Source of the DNA: Enterobacter asburiae
GTDB taxonomy: Bacteria > Pseudomonadota > Gammaproteobacteria > Enterobacterales > Enterobacteriaceae
Length of the DNA: 64,000 nucleotides
Assembly (NCBI RefSeq): GCF_008080435.1
Contig: NZ_VRKN01000011.1
Span: 1 to 64,000, forward strand
Direction: 5' to 3'
Positions 1 through 9,480 of the stretch are shown here, piece by piece; the first letter of the stretch is position 1, and each line of letters starts with the position of its first letter. Position numbers and translations under genes: made by a program. The notes beneath the pieces were generated by a model. That model had not been told where the DNA came from, searched no databases, and saw only the letters and a program-made list of their open reading frames with translations.

Positions 1-72
<72 letters not shown>

Positions 73-85
73 TCCGTGGATGCGC

Positions 86-113
86 ACTATACTCGGATAG
101 GTTTGTGATGCAA
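86..113 (-). promoter_or_regulatory. Promoter of the initiator tRNA gene
   Basis: On the minus strand a -35 element TTGCAT (108-113) and a -10 element TATAGT (86-91) are separated by 16 bases. A GC-rich stretch GCGCATCC follows the -10, the discriminator type expected at stringently controlled stable-RNA promoters. The tRNA starts 14 bases below the -10. Confidence 0.75.
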
Positions 114-280
114 CCCCTTTTTCACATAAATCATGATTTTGTATGCAAATTGAACGACATGGCTTTGTTTGGACTATTTTTTGCGCAAAATTTGCCAAAG
201 GGCATGCGATCGCATTTCATTAGCCCTGGCGGTTTGTTATCTTCATCACGCGGAAATGGGCAACTTAAAGACGAGATATA

Positions 281-1378
281 ATGAAAGGACGTTGGGCGAA
301 GTATCTTATGGCGGGCGCAATGGTAGCGATTCTTGCGGCCTGTTCTTCCAAACCGACCGATCGCGGTCAACAGTATAAAGACGGGAAGTTATCCCAGCCT
401 TTCTCTTTAGTTAATCAGCCTGATGCTGTCGGCGCACCGATTAATGCCGGTGATTTCTCTGAACAGGTCTACCAGATCCGCAACGCGTCGCCGCGTCTGT
501 ATAGCTCACAGAACAGTGTTTATAGCGCGGTACAGGACTGGCTGCGTGCAGGCGGCGATACGCGCAACATGCGCCAGTTTGGTATCGACGCCTGGCAGAT
601 GGAAGGGGCCGATAACTACGGCAACGTCCAGTTTACCGGCTATTACACTCCGGTTATCCAGGCACGACACTCGCGTCAGGGCGAGTTCCAGTATCCTATC
701 TACCGTATGCCGCCAAAACGCGGTCGTCTGCCGTCTCGTGCTGAGATCTACGCCGGTGCGCTGAGCGAAAACTACGTTCTGGCCTACAGCAACTCCCTGA
801 TGGATAACTTCATCATGGACGTTCAGGGCAGCGGCTACATTGATTTTGGCGACGGTTCGCCACTTAACTTCTTCAGCTATTCCGGTAAAAACGGCCACGC
901 CTATCGCAGTATTGGCAAGGTGCTGATCGACCGCGGCGAAGTGAAGAAAGAAGACATGTCGATGCAGGCTATCCGCGAGTGGGGCGAGAAACACAGCGAA
1001 GCCGAGGTGCGTGAGCTGCTGGAGCAGAACCCGTCGTTCGTCTTCTTCAAACCGCAAAACTTCGCGCCGGTGAAAGGGGCGAGTGCAGTTCCGCTGATTG
1101 GCCGCGCGTCGGTAGCATCGGATCGTTCGATTATTCCTGCAGGCACCACGCTGCTGGCTGAGGTTCCTCTGCTGGACCATAACGGTAAGTTCAGCGGCCA
1201 GTATGAGCTGCGTCTGATGGTGGCGCTGGACGTCGGCGGGGCGATTAAAGGCCAGCACTTCGACATCTATCAGGGTATTGGCCCTGACGCAGGCCATCGC
1301 GCGGGCTGGTATAACCACTACGGACGCGTGTGGGTACTGAAGGCGGCTCCGGGTGCTGGAAACGTATTCAGCGGCTGA
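281..1378 (+). CDS. mltA: Membrane-bound lytic murein transglycosylase A
   Basis: MltA cleaves the MurNAc-GlcNAc bond of peptidoglycan to give 1,6-anhydro-muropeptides, and sits on the inner face of the outer membrane. The 365-aa product has a lipoprotein signal ending LAAC with the lipidated Cys at residue 21, followed by Ser-Ser, which favours outer-membrane sorting. The C-terminal part holds the DVGGAIKG motif (about 317-324) and D328. Counting from C21, D328 is residue 308 of the mature protein, the position described as catalytic in E. coli MltA. Length equals the E. coli enzyme. It stands alone, with a terminator directly after it. Confidence 0.97.
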   Translation: MKGRWAKYLMAGAMVAILAACSSKPTDRGQQYKDGKLSQPFSLVNQPDAVGAPINAGDFSEQVYQIRNASPRLYSSQNSVYSAVQDWLRAGGDTRNMRQFGIDAWQMEGADNYGNVQFTGYYTPVIQARHSRQGEFQYPIYRMPPKRGRLPSRAEIYAGALSENYVLAYSNSLMDNFIMDVQGSGYIDFGDGSPLNFFSYSGKNGHAYRSIGKVLIDRGEVKKEDMSMQAIREWGEKHSEAEVRELLEQNPSFVFFKPQNFAPVKGASAVPLIGRASVASDRSIIPAGTTLLAEVPLLDHNGKFSGQYELRLMVALDVGGAIKGQHFDIYQGIGPDAGHRAGWYNHYGRVWVLKAAPGAGNVFSG

Positions 1379-1414
1379 TTGTGGTATTCTGAACGCAATA
1401 TGGATTACTGTTCA

Positions 1415-1439
1415 GGGTGAGGAAAACCTCACCCTTTTT
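1415..1439 (+). terminator. Rho-independent terminator after mltA
   Basis: A perfect 8-bp stem GGGTGAGG/CCTCACCC with an AAAA loop is followed by five T. It lies 36 bases after the mltA stop and 14 bases before the tcdA start, so the two genes are transcribed separately. Confidence 0.85.
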
Positions 1440-1453
1440 ACATCTGAGGTTTT

Positions 1454-2260
1454 ATGTCTGTGGTAATCAGCGACGCCTGGCGCCAGCGTTTTGGCGGTAC
1501 GGCACGTTTATATGGTGAAAAAGCCCTGCAGCTGTTTGCGGATGCGCATATCTGCGTCGTGGGCATTGGTGGTGTGGGGTCGTGGGCGGCAGAAGCGCTG
1601 GCGAGAACCGGTATTGGCGCAATCACGCTGATTGACATGGATGACGTTTGCGTCACCAACACCAACCGCCAAATCCACGCCCTGCGTGATAACGTCGGTC
1701 TGGCGAAATCTGAGGTCATGGCGGAGCGTATCCGTTTGATCAACCCGGAGTGCCGCGTGACGGTGATTGATGACTTTGTGACGGCAGATAACGTCGCGGA
1801 GTACATGAGCAAAGGCTACAGCTATGTGATTGACGCCATCGACAGCGTGCGGCCAAAAGCGGCGTTGATCGCATACTGCCGTCGCTACAAGGTGCCGCTG
1901 GTCACGACGGGCGGTGCGGGCGGGCAGATCGATCCGACGCAGATCCAGGTGGCCGATCTGGCGAAAACCATTCAGGATCCGCTGGCGGCCAAGCTGCGTG
2001 AGCGCTTAAAAAGTGACTTTAACGTGGTGAAAAACAGTAAAGGCAAGCTGGGTGTGGACTGCGTGTTCTCCACCGAAGCGCTGGTCTACCCGCAGGCGGA
2101 CGGGTCAGTGTGCGCAATGAAGAGTACAGCGGAAGGGCCAAAACGGATGGACTGCGCCTCCGGTTTCGGTGCGGCCACCATGGTGACCGCCTCCTTCGGC
2201 TTTGTGGCGGTGTCTCACGCCCTCAAGAAAATGATGGCGAAGGCGGAACGTCAGGCCTGA
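1454..2260 (+). CDS. tcdA: tRNA threonylcarbamoyladenosine dehydratase TcdA
   Basis: TcdA (formerly CsdL/YgdL) uses ATP to cyclise the t6A37 modification of ANN-decoding tRNAs to ct6A. The 268-aa protein is of the ThiF/MoeB E1-like fold. A dinucleotide-binding loop [15 protein letters not shown] lies at about 35-49, an acidic strand IDMDDV near 60, and a hydrophobic C-terminal helix at the end. The gene is convergent with csdE, and the two coding ends overlap by 10 bases. The Csd cysteine desulfurase system is functionally linked to ct6A formation, which fits this arrangement. Confidence 0.96.
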   Translation: MSVVISDAWRQRFGGTARLYGEKALQLFADAHICVVGIGGVGSWAAEALARTGIGAITLIDMDDVCVTNTNRQIHALRDNVGLAKSEVMAERIRLINPECRVTVIDDFVTADNVAEYMSKGYSYVIDAIDSVRPKAALIAYCRRYKVPLVTTGGAGGQIDPTQIQVADLAKTIQDPLAAKLRERLKSDFNVVKNSKGKLGVDCVFSTEALVYPQADGSVCAMKSTAEGPKRMDCASGFGAATMVTASFGFVAVSHALKKMMAKAERQA

Positions 2261-2697
2261 GCCTGACGTGCGGCATCCAGTACCGCGTCGCTGAGCGCGA
2301 TCAACCCCTGACCGCGCGAGGCGCTCAGCTGCGCGCGCAGCCCAAGCTCATCAAATAACGCCAGCGGCGAATGTGCCAGCAATTCCGCCGCGCTTTTCCC
2401 TTCCACAGCGGTCAACAAGACTGCCAGCAGACCCCTGACGATGCGGCCTTCGCTGTCGCCGAAGAAGTGCAGCTTCTCGCCGGAGACGCTCACGCCCAGC
2501 CAGACGCGGTTTTCACAGCCTGCGATCTCTTTCGCCTGCGCTTTGAGATCGTCTGAAAGCGCAGGGAGCTGTTTACCCAGCAGGATCAGCTGACGATATT
2601 TATCTTCCCACTGTTGGAGCGGGGCGAAGGTCTGTTTTAAGGTCTCTTCTGTGATGACCGTGCCAAACGGATGTCCGGCTAAAGCAGCGCTAGTCAT
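2251..2697 (-). CDS. csdE: Sulfur acceptor protein CsdE
   Basis: CsdE is the SufE-like partner of CsdA; it takes the persulfide sulfur from the desulfurase and passes it on. The 148-aa protein carries the acceptor cysteine at residue 61 (AGCENRVW), the same position as in E. coli. The start codon overlaps the csdA stop by one base, so it is translationally coupled behind csdA. Its end overlaps the end of tcdA on the other strand. Confidence 0.96.
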   Translation of the reverse strand: MTSAALAGHPFGTVITEETLKQTFAPLQQWEDKYRQLILLGKQLPALSDDLKAQAKEIAGCENRVWLGVSVSGEKLHFFGDSEGRIVRGLLAVLLTAVEGKSAAELLAHSPLALFDELGLRAQLSASRGQGLIALSDAVLDAARQAQA

Positions 2698-3902
2698 TAA
2701 TCCACCAGTATTTCAAGGGCGCGGTCAACGGCGGTAACCAGCGCGTCGACATCGCTTTGGGTATTATACGGCGCAAACGAGGCGCGCAGCGTACCGCTCA
2801 CGCCTAGCGCTGCCAGCAGCGGCTGGGCGCAGTGCTGTCCGGCACGCAGGGCAATACCATACCCGGCCAGCAGCGTCACCATGTCGCTATGATGAACGCC
2901 CGCAAAATCAAAGGCGAGCAGGCTTGAGTCCTGAACGCGGAACGAGCGGAAACCCGGGCGCTTTTTGAGTTCTTCTTCTGCCAGTGTCGCCAGTCCCCGG
3001 CTCCAGCTTTCAGCCTGAACAATGTCTGTTTCAGCCAGCCACTCCAGCGCCGCGCTTAAGCCAATCACCCCCGCCACGTTCGGCGTACCGGCCTCCAGAC
3101 GATAGGGAACATCCTGAGTTTTGAAGCCATCGAACGACACTTCGGTAATCATTTTGCCGCCACCGAGCCACGGCGTCATTTTTGCCAGCAGTTCTGGCTT
3201 ACCGTACAACGCCCCTATACCGGTTGGCCCGTAGAGCTTATGTCCTGAGAAGGCATAGAAGTCGATATCAAGCGCCTGCACATCAGCAGGGAAGTGCACC
3301 ACGCCCTGAGCGCCGTCGACCATCACCACCATCCCGCTGGCATGGGCAATGCGAATGGCCTGAGCCAGGTCCGGGCAACCACCCGTGACGTTCGACATCT
3401 GTCCGAGCGCCAGAATGCGGCTGCGGGGGGTAATCAGCTCAGGGAGACGAGCCACATCGGGCAGAAGGTCTGCACCCAGTGGAAGTTTCACCACGCGTGC
3501 ACCCGTTTGCTCGGCCACCATCAGCCATGGCACCAGGTTGGCGTGATGTTCCGCCTCGCTGACGACGATCTCATCGCCCGGCTGAAGCAGTGGGCGCGCG
3601 TAGCACTGGGCCACCATATTGATGGCCTCGGTCGTGCCGCGCGTCCAGACGATGTTTTTCCCGCTTTCGGCATTGATCAGGCGCGCGACCTGATCGCGTG
3701 CGGCTTCGTAGCGCGCGGTTAATCGCTGCGCTTCGGCAAACTGGCTGCGATGCACATTCCCGGCGCTCAGGCTGTAGAAGTGCTGTGTGGCCTCAATCAC
3801 CGCCTGCGGCTTAAGGGCGGTGGCGGCGCTATCCAGGTAAATACCGGCATCGGCCAGCGCCGGAAACTGTGTGCGGAACTGCGCAGGACTGAAAGCGTTC
3901 AT
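2697..3902 (-). CDS. csdA: Cysteine desulfurase CsdA
   Basis: CsdA is a PLP-dependent desulfurase that turns L-cysteine into L-alanine and a bound persulfide. Visible features of the 401-aa protein are the PLP lysine K222 in SGHKLYGP, the PLP-ring histidine in AEHHANL (about 119), and the catalytic Cys near 358 in RAGQHCAQP. An upstream in-frame ATG at 3938 would add 12 residues. I chose the ATG at 3902 because it has TGAGG eight bases upstream and gives exactly the E. coli length. First gene of the csdA-csdE operon, divergent from ygdI. Confidence 0.97.
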   Translation of the reverse strand: MNAFSPAQFRTQFPALADAGIYLDSAATALKPQAVIEATQHFYSLSAGNVHRSQFAEAQRLTARYEAARDQVARLINAESGKNIVWTRGTTEAINMVAQCYARPLLQPGDEIVVSEAEHHANLVPWLMVAEQTGARVVKLPLGADLLPDVARLPELITPRSRILALGQMSNVTGGCPDLAQAIRIAHASGMVVMVDGAQGVVHFPADVQALDIDFYAFSGHKLYGPTGIGALYGKPELLAKMTPWLGGGKMITEVSFDGFKTQDVPYRLEAGTPNVAGVIGLSAALEWLAETDIVQAESWSRGLATLAEEELKKRPGFRSFRVQDSSLLAFDFAGVHHSDMVTLLAGYGIALRAGQHCAQPLLAALGVSGTLRASFAPYNTQSDVDALVTAVDRALEILVD

Positions 3903-4094
3903 GGGATTCCTCATTTCAATATAGCGATCGTCGCGCAATTTCAGCGGCAGGGCAAGGAGGTTGATATCTATCAGAATTGTCTGCTTATCCTGATGACCCC
4001 AAAAAAGCAGGTTATGCTAAATAGTGTTAGGCGGATGTTTTAGCCTGTTATAAATCGAGGTTTGAATAGCATTAATTGCTAAAGGAGAATAATC

Positions 4095-4322
4095 ATGAAT
4101 AAGACAGCTGCAATCATTTCTGCCTGTGCGTTTACTTTTGCCCTGAGCGCCTGTTCTGGTAACAACTACGTGATGCACACCAACGATGGTCGTTCTATCG
4201 TTTCGGAAGGGAAACCGACTACCGATAATGATACCGGGATGATTTCGTACAAAGATGCTAACGGGAACAAGCAGCAGATCAACCGCACGGACGTGAAAGA
4301 GATGAAAGAGATCGCGCATTAA
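4095..4322 (+). CDS. ygdI: YgdI-family small lipoprotein
   Basis: A 75-aa lipoprotein of the YgdI/YgdR (DUF903) family with no settled function. The signal ends ALSAC with the lipid-modified Cys at residue 20 and Ser-Gly after it. The remaining 55 residues form the small SH3-like family domain, with the typical YVMHTNDGRSIVSEGKP start and a DVKEM end. A strong ribosome binding site (AAAGGAG) lies just before the ATG. The gene points at the terminator of gcvB on the other strand. Length equals E. coli YgdI. Confidence 0.92.
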   Translation: MNKTAAIISACAFTFALSACSGNNYVMHTNDGRSIVSEGKPTTDNDTGMISYKDANGNKQQINRTDVKEMKEIAH

Positions 4323-4335
4323 CAGATCGCAGGCG

Positions 4336-4364
4336 AAAAAAAAGCACCGCAAATTGGCGGTGCT
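4336..4364 (-). terminator. Terminator of gcvB
   Basis: On the minus strand an 8-bp perfect stem AGCACCGC/GCGGTGCT with a 6-base loop is followed by a run of eight T. It lies just after the ygdI stop and may also slow transcription from ygdI. Confidence 0.9.
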
Positions 4365-4543
4365 ACATTAATCACTATGGACAGACAGGGTAAATGTACA
4401 GGAAGTGAAAAATTGGTAGCGTTGCTACCGTGGTCTGAATCGCAGACCAATTGCAAACACAACAACACAACATCACAACCGTAAGCCAAAAGCCCTTCAG
4501 AACACGCATTCCGAAAAAAGCTCTTCGTTCCGGCTCAGGAAGT
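4336..4543 (-). ncRNA. gcvB: Small regulatory RNA GcvB
   Basis: The minus strand starts ACTTCCTGAGCCGG and matches E. coli GcvB over most of about 208 bases. The G/U-rich R1 region (TTGTGATGTTGTGTTGTTGT, complementary to about 4448-4484) is intact. So are the ACTTCCTGTACATTTACC stretch and the terminator. GcvB is an Hfq-dependent RNA that represses many amino acid and peptide transport mRNAs, including dppA and oppA. It is divergent from gcvA, whose product activates it, as in E. coli. The region 4400-4432 and the first stem loop differ somewhat from my memory of the K-12 sequence. Confidence 0.95.
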
Positions 4544-4549
4544 GCCGCC

Positions 4550-4578
4550 ACTATAGGTATTTGCTGGTAGTTCCTCAA
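4550..4578 (-). promoter_or_regulatory. gcvB promoter
   Basis: Minus-strand -35 TTGAGG (4573-4578) and -10 TATAGT (4550-4555) are spaced by 17 bases, and the RNA start ACTTCC begins at 4543. GcvA is expected to bind just upstream, between here and its own start at 4672. The gcvA promoter must lie in the same 128-bp gap. Confidence 0.75.
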
Positions 4579-4671
4579 CGGACAAATTATAATGGCTCAG
4601 ATAAAAAAAACTAATAGGTTAAACGTTGTTTCCTGTTTGTTAAAATCCGTTAACATCTAAGCCAGATAACC

Positions 4672-5589
4672 ATGTCAAAGCGATTGCCACCCCTTAATGC
4701 ATTACGTGTTTTTGATGCAGCAGCACGTCACCTGAGCTTTACCCGCGCAGCAGATGAGCTTTTTGTGACACAGGCCGCAGTAAGTCACCAAATCAAGTCT
4801 CTGGAGGATTTTCTGGGCCTTAAGCTGTTTCGTCGACGCAACCGTTCGTTGCTGTTGACCGAAGAGGGGCAGAGCTATTTTCAGGATATTAAAGAGATTT
4901 TTTCCCAGCTTACGGAAGCCACGCGTAAGCTGCAGGCTCGCAGTGCAAAAGGTGCCCTGACTGTCAGTTTATTGCCCAGTTTTGCCATTCATTGGCTGGT
5001 GCCCAGACTCTCAAGCTTTAACTCAGCTTATCCGGGGATCGACGTTCGCATCCAGGCGGTAGATCGTCAGGAGGACAAGCTGGCCGATGACGTGGATGTC
5101 GCCATTTTTTATGGTCGCGGTAACTGGCCGGGCTTGCGTGTTGAGAAATTATACGCAGAATATCTCCTGCCGGTCTGTTCTCCTCTGCTTTTAACAGGTG
5201 AAAAGGCGCTGAAGTCACCCGCGGACCTGGCTCAGCATACGCTTTTGCATGATGCCTCTCGCCGCGACTGGCAAACTTATACCCGTCAATTAGGTCTTAC
5301 ACATATAAACGTGCAGCAGGGACCCATCTTTAGCCACAGTGCGATGGTGTTACAGGCTGCCATTCACGGGCAGGGCGTGGCGTTGGCGAACAACGTCATG
5401 GCGCAGTCCGAAATTGAGGCAGGCCGCCTGGTTTGCCCTTTTAATGATGTACTGGTCAGCAAGAATGCGTTTTATCTGGTTTGTCATGACAGTCAGGCAG
5501 AACTGGGTAAAATAGCCGCCTTCCGGCAGTGGATACTGGCGAAAGCGGCAACCGAGCAAGAAAAATTCCGCTTCAGGTATGAGCAATAA
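4672..5589 (+). CDS. gcvA: LysR-type regulator of the glycine cleavage system
   Basis: GcvA activates gcvTHP and gcvB when glycine is plentiful and represses the operon with purines through GcvR. The 305-aa protein has an N-terminal winged helix (LNALRVFDAAARHLSFTRAA, helix-turn-helix about 22-41) and the two-lobed periplasmic-binding-like effector domain from about 95. Length equals the E. coli protein. It is divergent from gcvB with 128 bases between them. The next gene, ygdD, starts 39 bases after the stop. Confidence 0.96.
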   Translation: MSKRLPPLNALRVFDAAARHLSFTRAADELFVTQAAVSHQIKSLEDFLGLKLFRRRNRSLLLTEEGQSYFQDIKEIFSQLTEATRKLQARSAKGALTVSLLPSFAIHWLVPRLSSFNSAYPGIDVRIQAVDRQEDKLADDVDVAIFYGRGNWPGLRVEKLYAEYLLPVCSPLLLTGEKALKSPADLAQHTLLHDASRRDWQTYTRQLGLTHINVQQGPIFSHSAMVLQAAIHGQGVALANNVMAQSEIEAGRLVCPFNDVLVSKNAFYLVCHDSQAELGKIAAFRQWILAKAATEQEKFRFRYEQ

Positions 5590-5628
5590 CGTTTGTGTGC
5601 CGGGCACGCATCAATTCAGGACTTAAAC

Positions 5629-6024
5629 ATGACCAGCCGATTCATGCTGATTTTTGCCGCGGTGAGTGGCTTTATTTTTGTTGCACTGGGCGCCTTCGGC
5701 GCACATGTATTAAGTAAGTCTTTGGGCGCAGTAGAGATGGGCTGGATCCAGACCGGCCTTGAATATCAGGCATTCCACACGTTGGCTATTTTTGGGCTGG
5801 CGGTGGCGATGCAGCGCCGTATCAGTATCTGGTTTTACTGGAGCAGCGTGTTTATGGCGCTGGGTACCGTGTTGTTCAGCGGTAGCCTGTACTGCCTTGC
5901 GCTCTCACATCTGCGCCTGTGGGCGTTTGTTACACCTGTCGGCGGCTTCAGCTTCCTGGCGGGTTGGGTATTAATGTTTATCGGAGCTATCCGTCTGAAA
6001 CGCAAGGGCGTTGTTCATGAATAA
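5629..6024 (+). CDS. ygdD: YgdD, DUF423 inner membrane protein
   Basis: A 131-aa inner membrane protein of the DUF423 family, function unknown. Four hydrophobic segments can be seen: about 6-27 (containing GAFGAH, typical of the family), 45-60, 68-90 and 97-120. An in-frame start at 5593 would add 12 polar residues. I chose 5629 because of the upstream CAGGA and the match to the E. coli length. It overlaps the rlmM start by eight bases (ATGAATAA), so the two are coupled, and gcvA-ygdD-rlmM probably form one transcript. Confidence 0.93.
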   Translation: MTSRFMLIFAAVSGFIFVALGAFGAHVLSKSLGAVEMGWIQTGLEYQAFHTLAIFGLAVAMQRRISIWFYWSSVFMALGTVLFSGSLYCLALSHLRLWAFVTPVGGFSFLAGWVLMFIGAIRLKRKGVVHE

Positions 6025-7117
6025 GGTTGTTTTATATTGTCGCCCGGGGTTTGAGAAAGAGTGCGCCGCGGAAATTACCGATAAAGCGGCGAAGCGCGAA
6101 GTCTTCGGCTTTGCCCGCGTAAAAGAGAACGCGGGCTATGTGGTATTCGAGTGCTATCAGCCTGAAGACGCAGACAAGCTGGCACGCGAGCTGCCGTTCA
6201 GCTCGCTGATCTTTGCTCGCCAGATGTTTGTTGCGGGTGAGCTGCTGAAGGATCTTCCGCCGGAAGACCGCATCACGCCTATTGTCGGCATGCTACAGGG
6301 CGTGGTGGAGAAGGGTGGCGATCTGCGCGTTGAAGTGGCGGATACCAACGAAAGTAAAGAGCTGATGAAGTTCTGCCGTAAGTTCACCGTGCCGCTGCGT
6401 GCGGCGCTGCGTGATGCGGGCGTGCTGACGAACTACGAAACGCCGAAGCGTCCGGTGGTGCATATCTTCTTTATCGCACCGGGCTGCTGCTATACAGGCT
6501 ATTCGTACACCACCAACAACTCTCCCTTCTTTATGGGCATCCCGCGTTTGCGCTTCCCGTCCGATGCGCCAAGCCGTTCCACGCTCAAGCTGGAAGAGGC
6601 GTTCCACGTCTTTATCCCGGCGGATGAGTGGGATGAGCGTCTGGCAAACGGCATGTACGCGGTCGATCTCGGCGCGTGCCCGGGCGGCTGGACCTATCAG
6701 CTGGTGAAACGCAATATGTGGGTATCGTCCGTTGATAACGGCCCAATGGCGCAAAGCCTGATGGACACCGGACAGGTGACCTGGCTGCGTGAAGACGGTT
6801 TCCGCTATCGTCCAACGCGTAACAACATCTCCTGGATGGTGTGCGATATGGTCGAAAAACCGGCGAAAGTGGCCGCGCTGATGGCTTCCTGGCTGGTGAA
6901 CGGCTGGTGCCGTGAGACCATTTTCAACCTCAAGCTGCCGATGAAAAAGCGCTACGAGGAAGTGTCTCAGAACCTGGCGTACATTCAGGAGCAGATGGAT
7001 GAGCACGGTATTAACGTGGTCATTCAGGCGCGCCAGCTGTATCACGATCGCGAAGAGGTGACGGTACACATTCGTCGCTGGTGGGCGGCTGTGGGCGGGC
7101 GTCGCGACGAGCGATAG
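6017..7117 (+). CDS. rlmM: 23S rRNA 2'-O-ribose C2498 methyltransferase RlmM
   Basis: RlmM methylates the 2'-OH of C2498 in 23S rRNA using S-adenosylmethionine before 50S assembly. The 366-aa protein has a THUMP-like N-terminal part and a Rossmann methyltransferase domain. Its SAM loop is [13 protein letters not shown] at about 219-231, and the conserved KLPMKKR segment is near 312. An upstream TTG at 6011 adds two residues. I use the ATG at 6017, which gives the E. coli length and overlaps the ygdD stop. Convergent with xni, with a REP element between. Confidence 0.97.
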   Translation: MNKVVLYCRPGFEKECAAEITDKAAKREVFGFARVKENAGYVVFECYQPEDADKLARELPFSSLIFARQMFVAGELLKDLPPEDRITPIVGMLQGVVEKGGDLRVEVADTNESKELMKFCRKFTVPLRAALRDAGVLTNYETPKRPVVHIFFIAPGCCYTGYSYTTNNSPFFMGIPRLRFPSDAPSRSTLKLEEAFHVFIPADEWDERLANGMYAVDLGACPGGWTYQLVKRNMWVSSVDNGPMAQSLMDTGQVTWLREDGFRYRPTRNNISWMVCDMVEKPAKVAALMASWLVNGWCRETIFNLKLPMKKRYEEVSQNLAYIQEQMDEHGINVVIQARQLYHDREEVTVHIRRWWAAVGGRRDER

Positions 7118-7132
7118 TACGTGCTTTGTTTT

Positions 7133-7163
7133 GCCCGGTGGCGCTGCGCTTACCGGGCCTACA
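7133..7163. repeat. REP-type palindrome between rlmM and xni
   Basis: GCCCGGTGGCGCTGCGCTTACCGGGC followed by CTACA is a single imperfect palindrome of the enterobacterial REP family. It lies between two convergent genes, where REP units often protect mRNA 3' ends. Confidence 0.85.
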
Positions 7164-7179
7164 AAACCGTGTAGTCGTT

Positions 7180-7935
7180 TTAACGTTCTAACCGTAACTG
7201 CTGTAAATTCCCGTCCAGCTGTAAATCCGTCTGTAGCGTTGCGATTTCCCGGCAGATAAACGCCATCTCTTTATGCGCCTCCAGTTTCTTGCGCCACTTT
7301 TCTGGCACCTCATCCAGACGGGCGTAAATCCCTTCCAGACTCTGAAAATCGGTCAGCAGCTGCGCGGCGCTCTTCGGCCCAATACCGGCGACGCCAGGCA
7401 CCTTAGAACTGCTGATGCCTGCCAGCCCCCAGTAATCCGGCAGTTGCTCAGGCGAAACGCCGAACTCGCTGGCAATAAACGGCGCGTCCAGCCAGCGTTT
7501 TTGAAAATAGTCGCGAATGCGGATAGTCGGAGAGAGCAGCTGGCAGTAGCCTTTGTCAGTTGAAACGATAGTGGCCTGATGCCCGGCACTCGCCACCTTT
7601 ACGGCCAGGGTGGCCGCGAGATCGTCGGCTTCATTTCCCTGTGCACCCCAGCAGGGGACGCCCCGCTGTTCAAATGCAGCGCGCAGCATGGGCATTTCGG
7701 CGTGAAGATCGTCCGGCATCGGTGCGCGTCCGGCTTTGTAGTCCGGCAGAAGCTGGTGTCGCCAGCCGGTATTGCGCGCTTCGTCGTCGAAGACGGCAAC
7801 GACATGCGTGGGTTCACTGTGGCGGATAAGCTGTTCCAGCGCGTGCAGGCAGGTGTCTTTACAAGGCGTCCCCTGTACCGCATGGATACGGCGAATCAGG
7901 TTAAGTGCATCGACAATAAGTAAATGAACGGCCAC
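7180..7935 (-). CDS. xni: Flap endonuclease Xni (ExoIX)
   Basis: Xni is a flap endonuclease related to the 5'-nuclease domain of DNA polymerase I. The 251-aa product carries the acidic metal-binding positions of the family: VDALN at the N-terminus, AVFDDE near 64, [12 protein letters not shown] near 103, and TDKGYCQLL near 127. A helix-hairpin-helix [16 protein letters not shown] lies near 186. I chose the GTG start at 7935, which has AAGGGAGA seven bases upstream and gives the E. coli length; the ATG at 7983 would add 16 residues. It follows sdaB in the same direction. Confidence 0.95.
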   Translation of the reverse strand: MAVHLLIVDALNLIRRIHAVQGTPCKDTCLHALEQLIRHSEPTHVVAVFDDEARNTGWRHQLLPDYKAGRAPMPDDLHAEMPMLRAAFEQRGVPCWGAQGNEADDLAATLAVKVASAGHQATIVSTDKGYCQLLSPTIRIRDYFQKRWLDAPFIASEFGVSPEQLPDYWGLAGISSSKVPGVAGIGPKSAAQLLTDFQSLEGIYARLDEVPEKWRKKLEAHKEMAFICREIATLQTDLQLDGNLQQLRLER

Positions 7936-8015
7936 AGATAATCTCCCTTCTATCTCATGCGTGAAGGGTAACACTGTCAGCAACGTGAAACTATGGATGG
8001 TGGGGAAAACAGGAA

Positions 8016-8038
8016 GAAGCCTCGCAAAACGAGGCTTC
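8016..8038 (-). terminator. Hairpin after sdaB
   Basis: A perfect 9-bp stem GAAGCCTCG/CGAGGCTTC with a CAAAA loop lies just after the sdaB stop. On the minus strand it is followed only by TTCCTGTTTTCC, a weak T tract. It may terminate partly or protect the sdaCB message. It separates sdaB from xni. Confidence 0.65.
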
Positions 8039-8047
8039 CTGAGAGGC

Positions 8048-9415
8048 TTAATCGCAGGTCACGATCTTCATTGCCAGGCCGCCGCGCGAGGTTTCGCGGT
8101 ATTTGGCGTTCATATCTTTACCGGTTTCGTACATGGTTTCGATAACCTTATCGAGACAGACGCGCGGTTCGCTGGTACGGCGCAGCGCCATACGTGCCGC
8201 GTTCACCGCCTTCACGGAGGCAATCGCGTTACGTTCGATGCACGGCACCTGAACTTGTCCGGCGACCGGATCGCAGGTCAGCCCCAGGTTATGTTCCATG
8301 CCGATTTCTGCTGCAATGCACACCTGTGTCGGGCTTGCACCCAACAGTTCGGCCAGACCCGCCGCCGCCATGGAGCACGCCACGCCGACTTCACCCTGAC
8401 AGCCCACTTCCGCACCGGAAATGGAGGCGTTCATCTTATACAGCGAACCAATCGCACTGGCGACCAGCAGGTAGCGGGCCAGTGAGTTCGCGTTCACTTC
8501 ACGAATAAACTTGTCGTAGTACGCCAGCACCGCCGGAACGATACCGCAGGCACCGTTAGTCGGCGCGGTGACCACGCGGCCCCCAGCGGCGTTCTCTTCG
8601 TTCACCGCCAGTGCGAACATGTTGATCCAGTCTACGACGGCCATCGGGTCCGTTGTCGTTTTGTCGGTGCTCACCAGCATACGGCGCAGCGCGGCAGCAC
8701 GACGCGGCACGCGAAGCTTGCCCGGCAGAACGCCTTCGGTGGTGATCCCGCGCTCAATACCGCCGCGCATCACTTCCCAGACGTTAGTGAAGTGCTGTTC
8801 GAGCTCTTCTTTGCTGTGAAGTGCCAGCTCGTTTTTCATCATCAGGCCGGAGAGGGAAAGGCCCGTCTCCTGGCAGTGACGCTGAAGATCCGCCGCCGTT
8901 TTGTACGGATACGGCACCTCGACAGAAGCGTTATCGGTTTGACCAAAGTGGTCTTCGTCGACGATAAAACCGCCGCCGATAGAGTAATACGTCTGGCTGT
9001 ATACCGCTTTGTCGCCGGCCAGCGCGGTAATGCGCATACCGTTTTCGTGCAGCGACAGGTTGTCCGCATGGAAATTCATGCAGTGATCAACCGGGAATTC
9101 AACCTCATGCTCACCGTTCGCCAGTAGCAGGCGACCGTGGGTGTTCACATCCTGGATGAAGCCAGGGATCGCATCAATATCAACGGTATCCGGCAGATTT
9201 CCCGCCAGGCCCATGATAATGGCGATATCGGTATGGTGGCCTTTCCCGGTCAGGGAAAGCGAGCCGTACACATCGACAACCACGCGGGTGATGTCATGCA
9301 AGATGCCGCGTGCAATCAAGTCATCCGTGAACTGCTTACCGGCTTTCATTGGTCCGACGGTGTGAGAGCTGGAAGGACCAATACCGATTTTGAAGATATC
9401 GAATACGCTAATCAT
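8048..9415 (-). CDS. sdaB: L-serine ammonia-lyase 2 (SdaB)
   Basis: SdaB deaminates L-serine to pyruvate and ammonia using a [4Fe-4S] cluster. The 455-aa product, the same length as in E. coli, has the beta domain starting [19 protein letters not shown]. The C-terminal alpha domain holds the cysteine motifs [15 protein letters not shown] and [14 protein letters not shown] that supply the cluster ligands. It lies behind the serine permease gene sdaC with 65 bases between, so uptake and breakdown of serine are encoded together. Confidence 0.97.
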   Translation of the reverse strand: MISVFDIFKIGIGPSSSHTVGPMKAGKQFTDDLIARGILHDITRVVVDVYGSLSLTGKGHHTDIAIIMGLAGNLPDTVDIDAIPGFIQDVNTHGRLLLANGEHEVEFPVDHCMNFHADNLSLHENGMRITALAGDKAVYSQTYYSIGGGFIVDEDHFGQTDNASVEVPYPYKTAADLQRHCQETGLSLSGLMMKNELALHSKEELEQHFTNVWEVMRGGIERGITTEGVLPGKLRVPRRAAALRRMLVSTDKTTTDPMAVVDWINMFALAVNEENAAGGRVVTAPTNGACGIVPAVLAYYDKFIREVNANSLARYLLVASAIGSLYKMNASISGAEVGCQGEVGVACSMAAAGLAELLGASPTQVCIAAEIGMEHNLGLTCDPVAGQVQVPCIERNAIASVKAVNAARMALRRTSEPRVCLDKVIETMYETGKDMNAKYRETSRGGLAMKIVTCD

Positions 9416-9451
9416 GATGCGTCCATTGCTTTCAGTCAGAGAGGGAGGAGT

Positions 9452-9471
9452 GCGCCGTCCGAAGACGGCGC
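9452..9471 (-). other. Intercistronic hairpin between sdaC and sdaB
   Basis: A perfect 8-bp inverted repeat GCGCCGTC/GACGGCGC with a four-base loop sits in the 65-base gap, with no T run after it on either strand. It is more likely an mRNA stabiliser or processing site than a full terminator. That role is inferred from position only. Confidence 0.6.
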
Positions 9472-9480
9472 GGGTGATAA

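Noticed and set aside
4375..4578. 67-codon open frame on the minus strand
   Set aside because: It lies over the gcvB RNA gene. The sequence is explained by GcvB and its promoter.
8016..8038. Strong terminator ending sdaB
   Set aside because: The stem is good, but the minus-strand T tract is poor. It is therefore listed only as a likely, partial terminator.
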